Assembly (NCBI GenBank): GCA_964570625.1
Contig: CAZMYW010000017.1
Coordinates: forward strand, 38,212 to 102,211
DNA length: 64,000 bases
Origin: JBFLXB01 sp964570625
GTDB lineage: Bacteria; Nitrospirota; Nitrospiria; 2-01-FULL-66-17
Reading direction: 5' to 3'
Shown: positions 1 through 8,134 of the stretch, one piece after another
How positions within the stretch are numbered: the first letter of the stretch is position 1
How the letters are laid out: each line of letters opens with the position of its first letter
Position numbers and translations under genes: made by a program
The notes under the pieces: model-generated
The model's input: only the letters and a program-made list of their open reading frames with translations
Told to the model about the DNA's origin: nothing
The model's database searches: none

Positions 1-1560
1 TCGCCACTTCGGTCCCCACTTCGGTCAATGCGCCGGTGGTAGGATCGATGCCGAACGTCGTCACGCCGCCTGAGTTCAGGTTTCCGACGTAGGCAAACCG
101 GCCGGACGGGTCCACCGTTACCCAGTTCGGCGCATCCCCCGCCAGAACGTCCGACCCTACCTCGGTCAGCGCCCCGGTAAGCTGATTGACACTGAACGTC
201 GTCACATCATTGGAGTTACCGTTCGCCACGTAGGCGAACCGCGCTGAGAGATCCACCGTCACGGAGTACGGGCCATCCCCGGCCAGAACTTCCATTCCTA
301 CCTCGGACAGCGCCCCCGTTGTCTGATCGATGCTGAACGTCGTCACATTGTCGGAGAGAAAGTTCGCCACGTACGCAAACCGCCCGGTGGGATCGACCGT
401 CACCTGGGTCGGACGGCTCCCCGCCGCCACTTCGGTCCCTACCTCGGACAGCGCCCCCGTGGTCTGATTGATGCTGAAGGTGGTCACGTCGTCGCTTTCG
501 TTCGCTACATAGGCAAACCTGGAAACGGCTCTGACCGGCGCGGCGGCCTCCGGCGTCAGGGCCACACCGAAGGGAAATCCTCTTGTGCTCGTTGAGCCGA
601 TCTTGGTCAGCGCCCCAGTCGCTTGATCAACGCTGAACGCCGTCATAACGTTGAACCCTTCATTCACCACGTAAACAAACCGCCCTGAGGGGTCCACCGC
701 CACCGCGTTGGGGAGGGCCCCACCTCCTGCCTCTGTTTCCACCTCTGTGCCCACCTCGGTCAACATCCCAGTCATGGAATCGACTCTGAATGTTGTGACG
801 TCATCCGACACTGCGTTGGCCGCGTACACCCACCGACCAGTCGGGTCTATGGTCAGGGACTCCGGTGTGGTCCCCGCCGAAACCGCCGCGCCCACCTCCG
901 TGAGCGCTCCAGTAGCCTCATCAATACCAAACGTCGTGACGCTATCGGAACCTGAATTCGCCACGTACGCAAATCTCCCTGACGGGTCCACCACGATGGA
1001 ACGAGGCCCGTCGCCCGTGGAAACCTCCGTATCAACCTCTGTTAGCAACCCAGTCGTTTGGTCAATACGAAACGTGGTGACATCGCTTGAGGCCAGGTTG
1101 GCTACGTATACAAACCGCCCGGTGGGATCCACTGCAATTGCAACGGGCCCGATTCCTGCCGCCACTTCGGTGTCCACCTCAGTCAACGCACCCGTTGTTT
1201 GGTCGATGCCGAACATCGTGACGTTGTCTGAAGAGGAACTACTGCTTGCGACATACGCAAACCGCCCGGTTGGATCAATCGCGATGCCAAATGCCCCAAC
1301 ATCCGCCGGGACCTCCGTCCCGACTTCGGTCAAGGATCCAGTGACGGAATTGATACGAAACGCGGTAACGTCGTTGGAGCTGCTATTGACGACGTAGGCA
1401 AAGCGACCAGACGGATCCACTGTGACTGAAAATGGAAGATCCCCTGTAAACGCGTAGCCCCGGTGGCGTAATTGTCCCGTAGCACTATCTACGTAGTAAA
1501 TTGATATCGTATCATCGTCGCGGTTCGTCACGTAGGCAAAGCGCGGGAAGGGGGTCGTGA
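1..1560 (-). repeat. Array of ~145-bp coding repeats (propeller blades)
   Basis: The motif encoding FAYV(A/V/T)N recurs near 88, 221, 371, 507, 670, 821, 964, 1104, 1251, 1394 and 1530, i.e. every 133-163 bp. The units are diverged rather than identical, so the array looks old and under selection, not recently expanded. Confidence 0.8.
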
Positions 1561-1981
1561 ACTTCCAGGTGAACTCAGCCGCCAGGGGATTGCCCGCGGT
1601 ATCGGTGACGGCGGTCGTCAGCCGCGCCGTGACCGTCGCCCCGCCGAGTAACGGCGCGGCCGGAGAAAACGTCGCGGTAGCGCCGGAATAGGAGACCACC
1701 CCCGCGAGGTTGTTGCTCCCAGTACTGACCAGAAACGTCGCCGTGGTCAGAGTTGCCGGATCGATCGCCTCCGAAAACGTCGCGGTCACCACACTATTGA
1801 ATGGCACAGTTGTGGCGTTGCTGGCGGGGCTGGTTGCCGTGACCGTCGGCGCGATCGAGCCCCCGCCGCCACCGCTGCTGCAGGCTCCCGTCCACAGGAG
1901 CAGGAGCAGTGCCCCTCCACGTCCGACCACGCCATACCCCTGGGGGACGAACCACGCGCAGGAGAATCCTTCGGACCGCAT
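1..1981 (-). CDS. Exported β-propeller lipoprotein, 3' end outside the window
   Basis: Only the N-terminal ~660 residues are present; the frame is still open at the left edge. ATG at 1981 is preferred because GGAGGT ends 6 nt before it (the ATG at 1987 abuts the same site). A hydrophobic segment (ALLLLLWTGAC) followed by Cys and a Ser/Gly linker indicates a lipoprotein signal, although Thr at -3 is atypical. Residues ~46-150 look like an SbsA-type Ig-like (Big_5) domain (SPASNATTVPF, FSEAIDPATLT). From there on come at least 11 repeats of ~48 residues with the pattern GRFAYVAN...VTTFSI...TGAL..VGTEV, the lactonase/YVTN β-propeller type. Two seven-bladed propellers or a larger array are possible. 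It probably acts at the cell surface or in the periplasm; the ligand is unknown. Confidence 0.85.
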   Translation of the reverse strand, partial: MRSEGFSCAWFVPQGYGVVGRGGALLLLLWTGACSSGGGGGSIAPTVTATSPASNATTVPFNSVVTATFSEAIDPATLTTATFLVSTGSNNLAGVVSYSGATATFSPAAPLLGGATVTARLTTAVTDTAGNPLAAEFTWKFTTPFPRFAYVTNRDDDTISIYYVDSATGQLRHRGYAFTGDLPFSVTVDPSGRFAYVVNSSSNDVTAFRINSVTGSLTEVGTEVPADVGAFGIAIDPTGRFAYVASSSSSSDNVTMFGIDQTTGALTEVDTEVAAGIGPVAIAVDPTGRFVYVANLASSDVTTFRIDQTTGLLTEVDTEVSTGDGPRSIVVDPSGRFAYVANSGSDSVTTFGIDEATGALTEVGAAVSAGTTPESLTIDPTGRWVYAANAVSDDVTTFRVDSMTGMLTEVGTEVETEAGGGALPNAVAVDPSGRFVYVVNEGFNVMTAFSVDQATGALTKIGSTSTRGFPFGVALTPEAAAPVRAVSRFAYVANESDDVTTFSINQTTGALSEVGTEVAAGSRPTQVTVDPTGRFAYVANFLSDNVTTFSIDQTTGALSEVGMEVLAGDGPYSVTVDLSARFAYVANGNSNDVTTFSVNQLTGALTEVGSDVLAGDAPNWVTVDPSGRFAYVGNLNSGGVTTFGIDPTTGALTEVGTEVA

Positions 1982-2152
1982 GGACATACCTCCAATTGAT
2001 AATGGGGTGCGGTCAGTGTGCGCCACCATCGAGCGCGGAGTCAAGCGGCGGTGGGGTCCACACCGAGCGGCATCAGGATCAGACGGCTAGAGCCTCGCTC
2101 GTCTCGCCCCCTTCGTCTTTCCAGCATCTTCGCGAGTTTACGCCCGCACGCC

Positions 2153-2181
2153 TTGATTAGGCCTCGTCGATGCGATAGGCT
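2153..2181 (+). promoter_or_regulatory. Possible σ70-type promoter for the copper ATPase
   Basis: TTGATT (2153-2158), a 17-nt spacer and TAGGCT (2176-2181) lie 29 nt upstream of the ATG at 2211. The -10 match is poor, so this is a weak call. The rest of the 1982-2210 gap holds the divergent ribosome-binding site of the lipoprotein gene and nothing else recognisable; no CueR or CsoR operator was identified by eye. Confidence 0.3.
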
Positions 2182-2210
2182 GCACGTGCGTCCGACTATT
2201 GTCTCATCCC

Positions 2211-4571
2211 ATGAACGAACGACCTGCAACCGCGATTGATCCGGTCTGTGGCATGACCGTGGATGCGGCCAACCCTCGCGGTGGGACGCATGTCCACGCG
2301 GGCGCCACCTACTATTTCTGCAATTCCGGCTGTCGTGAACGGTTCACGGCAGACCCGAATCGCTATCTTGCTCCACAACAACAGCCCCAGCTTGTGACGA
2401 TCGGCCCGCCGCCGGCTCACCATCGCCCGTCACCGCCACCTCCTGCGCCGCCGGGCGCGAAGGTCGAGTACGTCTGCCCCATGCACCCGGAGGTGATCAG
2501 CGATCGTCCCGGTCCGTGTCCCAAGTGCGGGATGGCGCTCGAGCCGCGGATCGCCCAAGTCGACGAAGGGCCGAATCCTGAGTTGATCGACATGACCCGA
2601 CGGTTCTGGGTCGGGGTAACGGTGGGGTTCCCGGTCTTCGTGCTGGCCATGGCCGACCTGCTGATTGGGCCGGCCCTGCGCGAACTGATTCCGATGGCTG
2701 CGTCGAACTGGATGCAGTTGGCGTTGGCCACGCCCGTGGTGCTGTGGGCGGGGTGGCCGTTTTTCCAGCGCGGGTGGACCTCGCTCGTCACCCGAAACCT
2801 CAACATGTTCACCTTGATCGCAATGGGTGTGGGAGCGGCCTACGTGTACAGCGCGGCTGCCACCATTGCGCCCGGACTGTTCCCGCAGGGCTTCCGGATG
2901 CACGGCGCGGTGGAGCCCTACTTCGACACCGCGGTAGTCATTACCGTCCTGGTGCTGCTCGGTCAAGTGCTGGAACTGCGCGCCCGCGGCCGGACCGGCG
3001 CGGCGATCCGGGCCCTGCTGGGCCTTACGCCCAAGACCGCACGCGTCGTGCGCGACGGACGCGAAGAGGACATTCCCATCGAGCGCGTGCAGCGCGACGA
3101 CGTGTTGCGCGTTCGCCCGGGCGAAAAAATCCCGGTAGACGGGGTCGTGATCGAAGGACACACGTTTGTGGATGAATCGATGATCTCGGGTGAACCCATT
3201 CCGGTGGAGAAACACGCGGGTGGCCGCGTGATCGCGGGCACGATCAACGGCACCGGGACGTTGCTCATGAGGGCCCAGCGGGTTGGCGCGGAGACCTTGC
3301 TCGCGCAGATCGTGCGCATGGTCGGCGAGGCTCAGCGAAGCCGCGCGCCGATTCAGCGCCTGGCGGACACAGTCGCGGCGTATTTCGTCCCCGCCGTGGT
3401 CGCGGTCGCCGTTCTCTCGTTCATCGCATGGACAGTGTGGGGGCCCGAACCGCAACTCGCTCTCGCATTGGTCAACGCAGTGGCGGTCCTGATCATTGCC
3501 TGTCCCTGCGCGTTGGGGCTCGCCACGCCCATGGCGGTGATGGTTGGCGTGGGTCGCGGCGCGCAGGCCGGAATCCTGATCAAGAACGCCGAGGCCCTGG
3601 AAACGCTCGAACGCGTAGATACACTCCTGGTAGACAAAACCGGGACCTTGACCGAAGGCAAGCCGAAGCTGACCGACGTGGACGCGGCTGTGGGCTTTTC
3701 CCCCGACGACATCCTCCAGCTCGGAGCGAGTCTCGAAGTCGCGAGCGAACACCCGATCGCTGCCGCGATCGTGGCGGGGGCAGCGACCAGCGGTATGAGG
3801 CTTTCCAAGGTGGACGGATTCGTGTCGTCGACCGGACGCGGCGTGATGGGAACAGTGGAAGGGAAACGCGTGGTCCTGGGGACCCAGGCGTTCCTCGACT
3901 CGCAGGGTATCGCACTGGGCGAACTCCTGCCGCAGGCCGATGCTCGGCGCCGTGACGGGGCCACGGTGGTCTGGCTCGGCGTGGACGGTAAGCCCGCGGG
4001 CCTGTTCGCGGTGGCTGACCCGATCAAATCCACCACGCCCGAGGCAATCGACCAGTTGCGGAGGGAGGGACTGCGCATCGTGATGGTCACGGGTGATTCG
4101 CGCATGACGGCGGAGGCCGTGGCGTCTCGCTTGGGCCTGGAGGACGTCCGGTCGGAGGTCCTTCCGGAGCACAAGTTGGACATCGTGAAAGCGCTCCAGG
4201 CCGAGGGACGGATTGTCGCCATGGCCGGCGACGGCGTGAATGACGCCCCGGCGCTGGCGCAGGCCCACGTGGGGATCGCCATGGGTGCGGGGACCGACGT
4301 GGCCATGCAGAGCGCGGGCATCACCCTGGTCAACGGCGATTTGCGCGCCATCGCGCGGGCGCGCCGGCTGAGCCGCGCGACCATGCGGACTATCCGGCAA
4401 AACCTTTTCTTCGCGTTTGCGTACAACACGGTGGGCGTGCCGGTGGCCGCGGGGTTGTTGTACCCGTTCGCGGGTGTGTTGATTAGTCCGATGTGGGCGA
4501 GCGCGGCGATGAGTTTCAGTTCGGTCTCGGTAATCGCCAACTCGCTACGCCTCCGCCGTTCCTCGCTGTGA
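2211..4571 (+). CDS. copA: Cu(I)-exporting P1B-type ATPase with YHS and HMBD domains
   Basis: Exports monovalent copper across the inner membrane using ATP (786 residues). An N-terminal YHS domain (DPVCGMTVD ... FCNSGCRERF, residues ~9-50) is followed by a heavy-metal-binding domain (YVCPMHPEV ... CPKCGMALEP, ~85-113) instead of the usual ferredoxin-like HMA domain. Core motifs are all present: TGE-type actuator (SGEPIPVE), ACPCALGLATP in the metal-binding helix, DKTGTLT phosphorylation site, SEHPIA, and GDGVNDAPAL. The YN and MSFSS residues in the last helices match Cu(I) specificity (P1B-1). ATG 2211 is used; an in-frame TTG at 2199 would add four residues, and neither has a clear ribosome-binding site. 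No chaperone or regulator gene lies alongside. The symbol copA is assigned by motif; silver transport cannot be excluded. Confidence 0.92.
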   Translation: MNERPATAIDPVCGMTVDAANPRGGTHVHAGATYYFCNSGCRERFTADPNRYLAPQQQPQLVTIGPPPAHHRPSPPPPAPPGAKVEYVCPMHPEVISDRPGPCPKCGMALEPRIAQVDEGPNPELIDMTRRFWVGVTVGFPVFVLAMADLLIGPALRELIPMAASNWMQLALATPVVLWAGWPFFQRGWTSLVTRNLNMFTLIAMGVGAAYVYSAAATIAPGLFPQGFRMHGAVEPYFDTAVVITVLVLLGQVLELRARGRTGAAIRALLGLTPKTARVVRDGREEDIPIERVQRDDVLRVRPGEKIPVDGVVIEGHTFVDESMISGEPIPVEKHAGGRVIAGTINGTGTLLMRAQRVGAETLLAQIVRMVGEAQRSRAPIQRLADTVAAYFVPAVVAVAVLSFIAWTVWGPEPQLALALVNAVAVLIIACPCALGLATPMAVMVGVGRGAQAGILIKNAEALETLERVDTLLVDKTGTLTEGKPKLTDVDAAVGFSPDDILQLGASLEVASEHPIAAAIVAGAATSGMRLSKVDGFVSSTGRGVMGTVEGKRVVLGTQAFLDSQGIALGELLPQADARRRDGATVVWLGVDGKPAGLFAVADPIKSTTPEAIDQLRREGLRIVMVTGDSRMTAEAVASRLGLEDVRSEVLPEHKLDIVKALQAEGRIVAMAGDGVNDAPALAQAHVGIAMGAGTDVAMQSAGITLVNGDLRAIARARRLSRATMRTIRQNLFFAFAYNTVGVPVAAGLLYPFAGVLISPMWASAAMSFSSVSVIANSLRLRRSSL

Positions 4572-4572
4572 G

Positions 4573-4695
4573 AGCCTGTCCATGACTGGTCATCTGCGGC
4601 GTTGCCGCTGCGCTTCCGGTCCTCACGTACGCACCCTGTACGCTCCGGTCCGGTTCTCGCGGCGCCTTGCATCTGACGCAGTCCTGAACAGGCTC
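4573..4695 (-). repeat. Dispersed intergenic inverted-repeat element, copy A
   Basis: Bounded by GAGCCTGT and ACAGGCTC. Read on the minus strand it closely matches the 27251-27425 element: both begin GAGCC.GTTCAGGA, share a core like GTACGTGAGGACCGGAAGCG and end ATGGACAGGCTC. There is no open frame of its own. It resembles a MITE or REP-type element that was mobilised in trans. Confidence 0.75.
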
Positions 4696-4739
4696 CGCAT
4701 TCGCGGGAACTTGATAACTACGCCAAGTTCATCATCTTC

Positions 4740-4769
4740 TTGCCGCTGACTGGACACCTGATTTAGACT
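4740..4769 (+). promoter_or_regulatory. Possible σ70-type promoter for the thioredoxin-TPR gene
   Basis: TTGCCG (4740-4745), an 18-nt spacer and TAGACT (4764-4769). Only 12 nt separate the -10 box from the ATG at 4782, and no Shine-Dalgarno sequence fits, so the leader would be about 6 nt or absent. Confidence 0.4.
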
Positions 4770-4781
4770 ACCTGCTCGACA

Positions 4782-5645
4782 ATGACTGACGACAACTGGA
4801 TTTTTGACGCCGACGAGGTGACGTTTGAGGAGCGCGTGGTGGCGCGGTCGCACCAAGTGCCGGTGTTGGTGGACTTCTGGGCTGAGTGGTGCGGACCTTG
4901 CCGTTATCTGGGGCCGATTCTGGAGGAGGTCGTCGAAGACTTCGAGGGGCAGGTGCTGCTCGCCAAGGTCGACACGGATCGCAATCTCAGCCTGGCTCAA
5001 CGCTACCGGATACAGACGATCCCCAATGTGAAAGCGTTCTCCAAGGGAACCGTCGTGAATGAATTCGTGGGGGCGCTCCCCGAACCCGCCATTCGGCAGT
5101 TCATCCAACGACTGATTCCCACTAAAGCCGACGCGCTGGCTGATCAGGGTGCGGCCCGGGAGCAGGCCCAGCAGTGGGAGGACGCGTTGCAGTGTTATCG
5201 CGACGCGCTCGCGATCGACGCGTCCCACACGGCCGCGGTGGTCGGTGAGCTCCGCGTGCTGGTGCACCTCGCGCGGTGGGAAGACGCCAGAGCCGTGTAC
5301 GACCGCCTACCCGGGCCGGTACAGGTTCGCGACGACGTGACCGCGCTCAAGGCGCGGATCGATCTGGGTTGGGTCGGCGCAGGCGGGCTATCCATCGCGG
5401 ATCTGGAGGCTGCCGTCAGCGGGCATCCCGGCGATCTGGAGCCGCGATTCCAACTCGCCGCCCGATACGCGGCTGCACAGCGCTATCGCGACGCACTGGA
5501 CGCGTACGTCGCGATTCTGGAGAAAGACCGGCACTTTAAGGATGGTGCGCCGCGCAAGATGATGCTCCAGATTTTCGAGGTGGTCGGCATGCGAAGTCCG
5601 CTCGCGGAGGAATACCGCGAAAAGCTCGCTCGCCTCATTTACTAA
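4782..5645 (+). CDS. cnoX: Thioredoxin-TPR protein, CnoX/YbbN type
   Basis: A 287-residue protein, very close to the length of E. coli CnoX (YbbN). Residues ~10-110 form a thioredoxin fold with an intact WCGPC redox site and the cis-Pro loop (TIPN). The remainder is TPR-like (alternating Ala/Leu helices, e.g. ALQCYRDALAIDASHTA). In this family the protein works as a holdase/redox chaperone that passes clients to GroEL. The intact CxxC resembles redox-active CnoX rather than the SxxC enterobacterial form. The start is ATG 4782 without a ribosome-binding site. It appears to be monocistronic; a palindromic repeat follows it. A generic tetratricopeptide thioredoxin is the alternative name. Confidence 0.88.
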   Translation: MTDDNWIFDADEVTFEERVVARSHQVPVLVDFWAEWCGPCRYLGPILEEVVEDFEGQVLLAKVDTDRNLSLAQRYRIQTIPNVKAFSKGTVVNEFVGALPEPAIRQFIQRLIPTKADALADQGAAREQAQQWEDALQCYRDALAIDASHTAAVVGELRVLVHLARWEDARAVYDRLPGPVQVRDDVTALKARIDLGWVGAGGLSIADLEAAVSGHPGDLEPRFQLAARYAAAQRYRDALDAYVAILEKDRHFKDGAPRKMMLQIFEVVGMRSPLAEEYREKLARLIY

Positions 5646-5683
5646 GTCACGATCAGCTGGTGACGACCCCACGCAAAAACACA

Positions 5684-5723
5684 TCCCCCCTTGCCCCCCT
5701 TTGTCAAAGGGGGGATGGGGGGA
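5684..5723. repeat. CCCCCCTTTG/CAAAGGGGGG palindromic repeat
   Basis: A near-perfect inverted repeat: the arms TCCCCCC..CCCCCCTTT and AAAGGGGGG..GGGGGGA are separated by 2-3 nt. It lies between the thioredoxin gene and the cytochrome gene. Such C/G-run palindromes are dispersed REP-like repeats in many bacteria. It would fold strongly in RNA but lacks a U tract, so it may end transcription only inefficiently. Confidence 0.75.
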
Positions 5724-5749
5724 TTTTCGCACGGCGGGACCGATTGGGC

Positions 5750-6824
5750 ATGCGACCAGCCATCACGTGGATAGCCAGCCTGAGTCTCACACTTGTAGCC
5801 GCGACGTTCGCGGCCGCGCCCATCGAGGCCCGTCCGAAGAAGTCGGACGCGTACCCGCCGCAGACGCTGTATGACACGTTGCCCAGTCCGCCGTTTCACC
5901 TCTACCCGCTGCTCGCTCCGCCGATCCCGGCGTTCAATCTCCAGACAGCGGCGAAGATCGAACTCGGCAAGACCCTGTTCTTCGATCCCCGCCTCTCCAG
6001 GGACAACACCCTTGCCTGTGCCTCGTGCCACGTGCCCGCGCTGGGATTCTCGAACGGCCAACGCGTGGCCAAGGGAACCGACGGACGGATCGGGACGCGC
6101 AACGTGCCGTCTCTCTACAACGTCGCGTATCGGACGCAGTTGTTCTGGGATGGACGCGTCTCATCGCTGGAACAACAGGTCCTGGAACCGATTCAGAACC
6201 CGATCGAAATGGGCCAGGACCTCCGACAACTCGTCGCGGAGCTCAACGCCGTGCCGGGTTATCTCGCCGCGTTCCGCGCGGTGTTCGGAACCGGCGTCAC
6301 CGCGGACGGCATCGCCCAAGCGATTGCGGCGTTCGAGCGGACGATCGTGTCCAGCCGCTCCCCGTGGGATCGGTTTATGGCCGGCGACGACGCGGCGTTA
6401 TCGGATTCCGCCAAACGAGGGGTCCGCATTTTCAACGAACGCGCCAAGTGCGTGACCTTGCCACAACGGGCCGAACTTCACCGACAACCAATTTCACGCC
6501 CTGGGCTTGCCCGCGCGCGACGGCATCCCGACCGACCAGGGACGATACGCGGTAACCTTGAACGACGATGACCTGGAGACCTTCCGGACCCCGTCGCTGC
6601 GACAAGTCGCTGACAGCGCGCCCTATATGCACAACGGGATGTTCGCCACCCTGGAAGACGTGCTGGAGTTCTACGTCAAAGCCGAAGGGCAACCCGCCCA
6701 TCGGCACCCGCTGATTACGCCGCTGGATCTGCTCACGGAACAGGACCAGAAGGACTTACTGGCGTTCATCCGCTCGCTGCAAAGTCAACCGGTGGTGGTC
6801 ATTCCGCCGCCGTTGCCCCGGTAA
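5750..6824 (+). pseudogene. Di-haem cytochrome c peroxidase/MauG-like gene, frameshifted at haem site 2
   Basis: Encodes a periplasmic di-haem c-type protein of the CcpA/MauG family, which reduces peroxide or oxidises partner proteins. From ATG 5750 there is a signal peptide (VAATFAAAPIEA), then the first haem site CASCH and family motifs such as VPSLYNVAYR and LFWDGR. At 6458-6459 one extra T converts what would read CVTCH into CVTLPQ and shifts the frame. Removing one T restores CVTCHNGPNFTDN and joins the downstream frame (TPSLRQVADSAPYMHNG), which carries the distal haem ligand region and ends at 6824, giving ~357 residues. The rest of the gene is intact, so the lesion is either very recent or a sequencing error. 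An alternative upstream start (5660) would run through the palindromic repeat and is not believed. Confidence 0.85.
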
Positions 6825-6908
6825 CCGGGGACTAGACCTCGTCGTCGGACTCTGCCATGATCACGCGACAACGAGCTGTCATCGTCAGGATAGGAAAGGA
6901 ACACGCCC

Positions 6909-8099
6909 ATGCTCCGCTTCGTTCGTCGATGTGTCCAGTTGAGTCTCTTGCTGTTGCCTCCCCTTTCGCTCCTGGTCGATCCGGCGGGGGCGGCTCCGTC
7001 CCCGTGCGCCACCCCGAATCCTTTCCCGCCCGCGTCGACGGTCCGGCTCGTCACCGCGTTCTCGGGCTTGAAGGCGCCGATCGGCCTCTCGCACGCGGGT
7101 GATGGATCGGGGCGGATCTTCATCGTCGAGCAGCGCGGAACGATTCAGGTCCGCAGACCCGGACAGAGCTGGGCCAAGACGTTTCTCGACATCAGCGACC
7201 GCGTGACCTCGGGCGGCGAACTGGGGCTGCTGGGACTCGCGTTTCACCCCGACTTCGCCGAAAACGGCCGGTTCTTCGTCAACTACACCGCGCGGACCGG
7301 CGGCCTCCACACCGTGATCTCCGAGTTCCGGGTCAACGACAAACTCGATGAAGCCGACGGCCGGATCGAACGGATTCTCCTGGCGATCCCGCAGCCGTAT
7401 TCCAACCACAACGGTGGAGAAATCGCGTTCGGACCCGATGGCTTGCTCTATATCGCCATGGGCGACGGCGGATCCGGCAACGATCCTCAGGGCAACGGTC
7501 AGAACCTGTCCTCCTTGCTCGGAAAAATCCTGCGCATCGACGTCGACCGATCGGAGGGGGAGAAGGCCTACGGGGTTCCGCCCGACAACCCCTTTGTCAA
7601 CCGCAAGCGCGCGGCGCCGGAAATCTGGGCGTATGGCCTGCGCAACCCCTGGCGAATGGCCTTCGATCCGGCGACCGGCTGGCTGTTTGCCGGAGACGTG
7701 GGCCAAAACACGCGCGAAGAGATCGACCTCATTCGCAAAGGGGGCAACTACGGCTGGAACGTCATGGAGGGAACGGTCTGCACGCCCGGCGTCAATCGCC
7801 GCTGCAAACCCTCGGGGTTCGAGCCGCCGATTATCGACTACGCGCGATCAAAAGGGACCACCGTGATCGGCGGGCGGGTGTATCGTGGACACGCCATCCC
7901 TTCGCTCTGCGGCGTCTACGTCTACGGCGATTTCAACTCGGGGACGATCTGGGGACTCCGTTATGACGACGGCGCGGTGATCGAACAGCAACAGCTCGTG
8001 GACTCCGGCCGCAGCGTCTCGGCGTTCGGTGAGGATCAACAACGCGAATTGTACGTGGTGGACTACGCGGGAGAGATCCTCAAGATCGTGCCGCCGTAA
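6909..8099 (+). CDS. PQQ-type sugar dehydrogenase (GSDH family), copy 1
   Basis: A 396-residue periplasmic six-bladed propeller of the glucose/sorbosone dehydrogenase family (aldose sugar dehydrogenases using PQQ and Ca2+). A signal peptide (LLLLPPLSLLVDPAGAA) is followed by diagnostic motifs: GELGLLGLAFHPDF, YSNHNGGEIAFGPDG, GDGGSGNDPQGNGQNL, GKILRIDVDR, IWAYGLRNPWR, GDVGQ..REEIDL, GGNYGWN. Cysteines after the last motif (CTPGVNRRC, LCGVYVYGD) may form disulphides. The ribosome-binding site AAAGGA lies 8 nt before the ATG. It is followed 35 bp later by a full-length paralogue. No PQQ synthesis genes are in the window. The substrate cannot be told from sequence; some family members are hedgehog-interacting-protein-like and non-enzymatic. 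Confidence 0.9.
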   Translation: MLRFVRRCVQLSLLLLPPLSLLVDPAGAAPSPCATPNPFPPASTVRLVTAFSGLKAPIGLSHAGDGSGRIFIVEQRGTIQVRRPGQSWAKTFLDISDRVTSGGELGLLGLAFHPDFAENGRFFVNYTARTGGLHTVISEFRVNDKLDEADGRIERILLAIPQPYSNHNGGEIAFGPDGLLYIAMGDGGSGNDPQGNGQNLSSLLGKILRIDVDRSEGEKAYGVPPDNPFVNRKRAAPEIWAYGLRNPWRMAFDPATGWLFAGDVGQNTREEIDLIRKGGNYGWNVMEGTVCTPGVNRRCKPSGFEPPIIDYARSKGTTVIGGRVYRGHAIPSLCGVYVYGDFNSGTIWGLRYDDGAVIEQQQLVDSGRSVSAFGEDQQRELYVVDYAGEILKIVPP

Positions 8100-8134
8100 C
8101 CCCGCGTGTTCACGTCGGCATCAAGGAGATTGTT

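Noticed and set aside
708..1397. 229-codon plus-strand frame in the left-edge region
   Set aside because: It is antisense to the propeller repeats; the minus strand gives a signal peptide, Ig-like domain and YVTN-type repeats.
1..1560. CRISPR array
   Set aside because: The regular ~145-bp repeats are coding propeller blades with variable identity; repeat and spacer lengths do not fit CRISPR, and no cas gene is present.
2430..4400. 656-codon open frame opposite the copper ATPase
   Set aside because: It is a shadow of GC-rich codon bias on the complementary strand; its translation is His/Arg/Asp-rich and unlike any protein, whereas the plus-strand frame has full P-type ATPase motifs.
5660..5749. 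N-terminal extension of the cytochrome peroxidase-like gene
   Set aside because: It would translate the palindromic C/G repeat; ATG 5750 gives a proper signal peptide.
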